Source: Erysipelotrichaceae bacterium (GTDB lineage: Bacteria; Bacillota_I; Bacilli_A; Erysipelotrichales; Erysipelotrichaceae). From it: a stretch of DNA of 64,000 nucleotides. Below the pieces are notes generated by a model. That model was not told where the DNA came from. It saw only the letters and a list, made by a program, of their open reading frames with translations, and ran no database searches. The translations under genes were made by a program, and so were the position numbers. Below, in pieces: positions 61,103-64,000 of this stretch (within the stretch, counting starts at the first letter, position 1; every line of letters starts with the position of its first letter). Location: positions 1-64,000 of the forward strand of contig JAFRKA010000010.1 in assembly GCA_017432005.1 (NCBI GenBank). The letters run 5' to 3'.

Positions 61103-62263
61103 TCAGATAGCCAGCGATTCTGCTTTATCAGTGTATTCTATGAGTTCCTTGCGATAGAGTTCGATCATATCCGTACGCTCCGGAAGACGCTTGATCGTCC
61201 TTCTCAGAGCTCTGGTATAAGCGATGACCTTGGCATTGTCCAGGACTTTCTCCTTATAGGCTTCGTCCTTGCCTTCGAAATAGAAATCAAAGAGTTTTTT
61301 GAGGATATAGCCGGCTGTCTCAAAATCCAGTTTCAGAAAGTCCTCGACCATGGATTTGTCGACTTCTCCGTAACCTCTGTAAGCCAGATAGATCGAAGCG
61401 AATTCAAAGATAGGATTGCCGGTAGAGAGCGTATCCATATCGATCAGGATGGCTTCGCCGTTGGCGTAGTGGACGTTGTTGGTATGATAGTCACCGTGAA
61501 GCATGTGATTGGATTCCGGGATCTCATCGATCAGCCTGTAGAGCTTCTGATAAGTCTCAGCCGGAATATGTTCCTCAAGCCACTTCGCCCAGCCTAAAGC
61601 TGTCTGCTTGTTGGATGGAAGCAGACCTTCCTTGACTTCGGTCTCATGGATCTCTTTGAGCAGATCCGCGAAGATCTTGATATATTTATCCTTATTCTCC
61701 GGTTCAGCGACGATCAGCTTGGTCAGTGACTTGGCACTGAGCAGTTCAAAGACGGAACCGAACTTGTCTCCTACTTTTACCACATCGAAAGGAATGGCTG
61801 TATTGATGCCTAAGACCAGAGCCGTCTTTGCCAGTTCTCTTTCTCTCTTGATATCATCCAGCGCATCGGAATTCCTGTAGACCTTGATGATCGTATCAGG
61901 ATTGAGTCTGTAGACGACACCGTTGGAACCTTCACCGATGACCTCACAGCCATCGACCGACATCTTCCTGTAGCCCTTGGAGATATCGATCATCTCCGCA
62001 AAACCGGTCATCTCGAAGATCTCATAGATCTCTGATGAACAGTTGACGATCTTCAGATCGCTTTCTCTCTTTTTCAGTCTCAGGATCTGTCTGAGTCCGG
62101 CACTGGAGATATATTTGAGCCCGTCCACATCCAGGACGACATGTCCCTCAGGATGAGCCGCTCTGATCTCTTCCAGCTCTGCTCCGAACTGTTCCGCATT
62201 GGTCGTATCGATATTACCCTCAGGATAGATCGTCAGGATATCGTTTTCAAAAGTATTTTTCAT
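61103..62263 (-). CDS. STAS domain fused to an APH-like kinase
   Basis: 386 residues. Residues 1-108 are an RsbV-like STAS domain: VVLDVDGLKYISSAGLRQIL with the phosphorylatable Ser (SSAG). The rest is an aminoglycoside phosphotransferase-like kinase: GEGSNGVVYRL (nucleotide loop), MLHGDYHTNNVHY (Brenner motif, H-G-D-x-H-x-x-N) and LIDMDTLSTGNPIFE (D-x-D). GGGGAG precedes the ATG. The fusion suggests that STAS phosphorylation controls a small-molecule or protein kinase. Target unknown. Confidence 0.88.
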   Translation of the reverse strand: MKNTFENDILTIYPEGNIDTTNAEQFGAELEEIRAAHPEGHVVLDVDGLKYISSAGLRQILRLKKRESDLKIVNCSSEIYEIFEMTGFAEMIDISKGYRKMSVDGCEVIGEGSNGVVYRLNPDTIIKVYRNSDALDDIKRERELAKTALVLGINTAIPFDVVKVGDKFGSVFELLSAKSLTKLIVAEPENKDKYIKIFADLLKEIHETEVKEGLLPSNKQTALGWAKWLEEHIPAETYQKLYRLIDEIPESNHMLHGDYHTNNVHYANGEAILIDMDTLSTGNPIFEFASIYLAYRGYGEVDKSMVEDFLKLDFETAGYILKKLFDFYFEGKDEAYKEKVLDNAKVIAYTRALRRTIKRLPERTDMIELYRKELIEYTDKAESLAI

Positions 62264-62298
62264 AGTATATTTACTCCCCGGTATGTTTTATTCACAGA

Positions 62299-62703
62299 TC
62301 ATCTGATCTTTTTGCGCATTCTGAAAATATTGGTCTCGCCGTTGTGCTCATATAAACATTCGTCCATCGATTTCTTGACCATGTAGATACCCAGACCACC
62401 GATCGATCTTTCTTCAGCGGAAAGCTCGATATCCGGATCGGTCTTGGCCAGCGGATCGAATTCCATTCCGTTGTCCTCAAAAGTGATCTCTACGATGTCG
62501 TCAGGAAAATCAATACTCACGACCGCCTCACCGGGTTCTTTACCCTCGTAGGCATAGTGGGCAATGTTTACGAATATTTCTTCGACCGCAACCGTGATAG
62601 CCATGATATTCTTCATGGAAACCTCATGAGCTTCCAGTTCTTCTTCAATGAAGGCTATGACGTTATGCAGCTCTTTGTCATCTGCCGCAAATATTTTACG
62701 CAT
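62299..62703 (-). CDS. RsbW-like serine kinase (anti-sigma regulatory factor)
   Basis: 134 residues from MRKIFAADDKELHNVIAFIE; GGAGA stands 7 nt upstream. A longer frame starts at 62796 with a very basic extension that lacks family similarity. HATPase_c_2 features: TVAVEEIFVNIAHYAY (N box), FEDNGMEFDP (G1), GGLGIYMVKKSMD (G2). Such kinases phosphorylate STAS partners and hold target proteins. No sigma factor is nearby, so the target may be the MATE or kinase proteins of the operon. Confidence 0.88.
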   Translation of the reverse strand: MRKIFAADDKELHNVIAFIEEELEAHEVSMKNIMAITVAVEEIFVNIAHYAYEGKEPGEAVVSIDFPDDIVEITFEDNGMEFDPLAKTDPDIELSAEERSIGGLGIYMVKKSMDECLYEHNGETNIFRMRKKIR

Positions 62704-62795
62704 TACATTTCTCCGACTTAAAACAGCTTCTCTGTTTCTCAAAGCAGCGATCTTTCTGAACGCTCCTGTTTTTCTTCGTCTTGTCTTCTTCCTCA

Positions 62796-63098
62796 TTACT
62801 GCTCGATCGTCAGGATGTCGCTGAATCCGGTGATCTCGAATACTTCCATGATCTCCGGTTTGACATTTCTGATGACCATTGCTCCGTCAGGAGTGATGCT
62901 CTTCTGAGCGAAAAGCAGGACTCTGAGACCGGCTGAAGAGATGTACTCCAGCTGATCGAAATCAAAATCCAGTTCTTTCTTTCCTTCGTCAAAAAGAGCC
63001 TTGAGTTCTGTTTCCAGTTCCGGTGCAGTCGTCGTATCGAGTCTGCCTACCAGAGTAACTTTGACTTTTCCTTCGTTTTCAGTTTTGATGATGTCCAT
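62796..63098 (-). CDS. STAS-domain anti-anti-sigma-type protein (RsbV-like)
   Basis: 100 residues from MDIIKTENEGKVKVTLVGRL; GGAGG 7 nt upstream rejects the longer frame. The phosphorylation site is in DQLEYISSAGLRVLLFAQKS (Ser of SSAG). It is the substrate of the RsbW-like kinase and SpoIIE phosphatase in the same operon. First gene of the operon. Confidence 0.92.
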   Translation of the reverse strand: MDIIKTENEGKVKVTLVGRLDTTTAPELETELKALFDEGKKELDFDFDQLEYISSAGLRVLLFAQKSITPDGAMVIRNVKPEIMEVFEITGFSDILTIEQ

Positions 63099-63263
63099 TG
63101 ATGTACCTCCAAATATTAAGTAGTTTTCTGCCAAATAACGGATCTGACCGTCTCTGACTGATGATTCTGATTTATTGAAATAAATAGTATCTAATCAATA
63201 TTTTAATATATTTTCCCGATAATTCGAACAGATTTTACCTGATACGGATCATATTTCTTATAC

Positions 63264-63307
63264 GAAAAAGATCCGCAGCGGTCTAATATTTCAATGTTTA
63301 CGGATCT
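63264..63307 (-). terminator. Terminator of the GntR gene
   Basis: AGATCCG/CGGATCT stem with a long loop, followed by TTTTTC on the minus strand. Confidence 0.6.
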
Positions 63308-63308
63308 C

Positions 63309-64000
63309 TTATTTGTGCATACTGACAGTGAACGACTGCATATCACTGCGGATATTGGAAATACTGTGAGCGATGATCCTGCCGTTCTCGTTGTAGAAAT
63401 CACATTCCAGCAGCAGGACAGCTACACCTTCGGGTATGTTGAGCATCTTTCTGATCTTGGCTGATCCCTTGATGATCCTCAGGGTCTGGGTCATCTTCTT
63501 GAGCCTGATCCCGTAGAAAGAGGAGATATCCCGGAAAGAGAAGACGGAAGAGTTGATCGTGTCCAGCGTCGGCAGGATCTGTTTCGGGATGAAGAAGTCT
63601 TCGATCGAAGTCTCGACGCCGTTGATATATTGCAATTGTCTAATATAGTAGATCTCATCCTCAGGTTCCAGACCAAACAGATTGGCATACTTGTTTCCGG
63701 CCTCTCTGATCGTCTTGTTGAGTTCCTTGACGCTGATGCGGGAATCACTCAGTTCAGCCTTGCTTTCAAAACCGGCATGGTCCTCGATCGACAGTTCGTT
63801 CTTCCTTCCGACTACGAAGACGCCCTTGCCCTGCACGCGTCTTAAAAGTCCTTCATGGACCAGGGCATCCACGGCATTCCTGATCGTGACCCGGTTGATC
63901 CCGAAGGTCTCCGCCAGTTTGTTTTCTGACGGGATAGCCGTACCCGGCATGTATTCACCGTCTTCGATCTTGTTGCGGATGATCTCTCTGAGCTGCAGAT
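63309..64000 (-). CDS. GntR-family regulator with UTRA domain, partial
   Basis: The frame runs off the right edge (LQLREIIRNKIEDGEYMPGT continues the winged helix). Visible: the rest of the GntR wing (PSENKLAETFGINRVTIRNA, HEGLLRRVQGKGVFV), then a UTRA effector-binding domain (DEIYYIRQLQYINGVETSIE ... ALLLECDFYNENGRIIAHS). HutC-like subfamily. It is upstream of the partner-switching operon with its own terminator. Ligand unknown, perhaps a sugar phosphate. Confidence 0.88.
   Translation of the reverse strand, partial: LQLREIIRNKIEDGEYMPGTAIPSENKLAETFGINRVTIRNAVDALVHEGLLRRVQGKGVFVVGRKNELSIEDHAGFESKAELSDSRISVKELNKTIREAGNKYANLFGLEPEDEIYYIRQLQYINGVETSIEDFFIPKQILPTLDTINSSVFSFRDISSFYGIRLKKMTQTLRIIKGSAKIRKMLNIPEGVAVLLLECDFYNENGRIIAHSISNIRSDMQSFTVSMHK

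Noticed and set aside
62703..62796. Basic N-terminal extension of the RsbW-like kinase
   Set aside because: It has no similarity to the family and no ribosome site, while the internal ATG at 62703 has GGAGA at proper distance.

Overview
This looks like a chromosome segment of a low-to-moderate GC Firmicute, probably a gut or oral Erysipelotrichia-type bacterium. The basis is a T-box-controlled lysS, Shine-Dalgarno-led starts, SpoIIE/RsbW/STAS regulators, a DUF969/DUF979 permease beside pcp, and many lipoproteins and GGDEF proteins. No rRNA or tRNA gene and no CRISPR array was seen. The lineage is an inference from gene content.

Layout. 1-140: end of an IS3-family insertion sequence. 0.2-25 kb: ordinary core and metabolic genes in short operons: BtpA-like protein, MFS exporters, methionine-sulfoxide repair (fRMsr and MsrA, divergent), a PfkB kinase/GNAT operon, a HAD/acylphosphatase/DegV cluster, pyroglutamyl peptidase with its two-subunit 5-oxoproline permease, a PLP sulfur-amino-acid enzyme, nucleoside hydrolase, PHP phosphoesterase, NamZ muramidase lipoprotein, a GG-leader peptide and a membrane GGDEF protein. 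25-31 kb: a 1,706-residue secreted subtilase with dockerin and cohesin-like modules, then a lipoprotein.

31-52.5 kb is an accessory island built around lysS. A lysS-derived core (CTTGGCTTCATGGTCGGGA and flanks) occurs five times in the same orientation (31617, 36768 inside lysS, 44639, 49689, 52470), with a possible decayed sixth copy at 42836. The cores mark off four cassettes. On one side of each core lies a lysS 3' end: either a short end with an immediate stop and terminator, or a long end adding an EMAPII/Trbp111-type tRNA-binding domain. Tandem 11-bp iterons (GGTGTCAAATT type) lie near several cores. Two cassettes carry the catalytic half of a Tn916-like tyrosine recombinase. Cargo includes a family of 'CTGTCL' secreted proteins, a GG-leader peptide with an acyltransferase, and a 1,463-residue amino-acid permease fused to GGDEF-REC-GGDEF-EAL. 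My reading is that this is a family of small integrative elements that insert at the end of the LysRS catalytic domain and supply a new lysS 3' end each time. Between the cassettes lie the T-box, an orphan PTS IIB, a GGDEF protein and a TIR-Sel1-TPR protein.

52.5-64 kb: an XpaC-like membrane protein, an M16C metalloprotease, and a five-gene partner-switching operon: STAS, RsbW-like kinase, STAS fused to an APH-like kinase, 5TM-SpoIIE phosphatase, and a MATE transporter fused to an RsbW-like domain. A GntR/UTRA regulator runs off the right edge.
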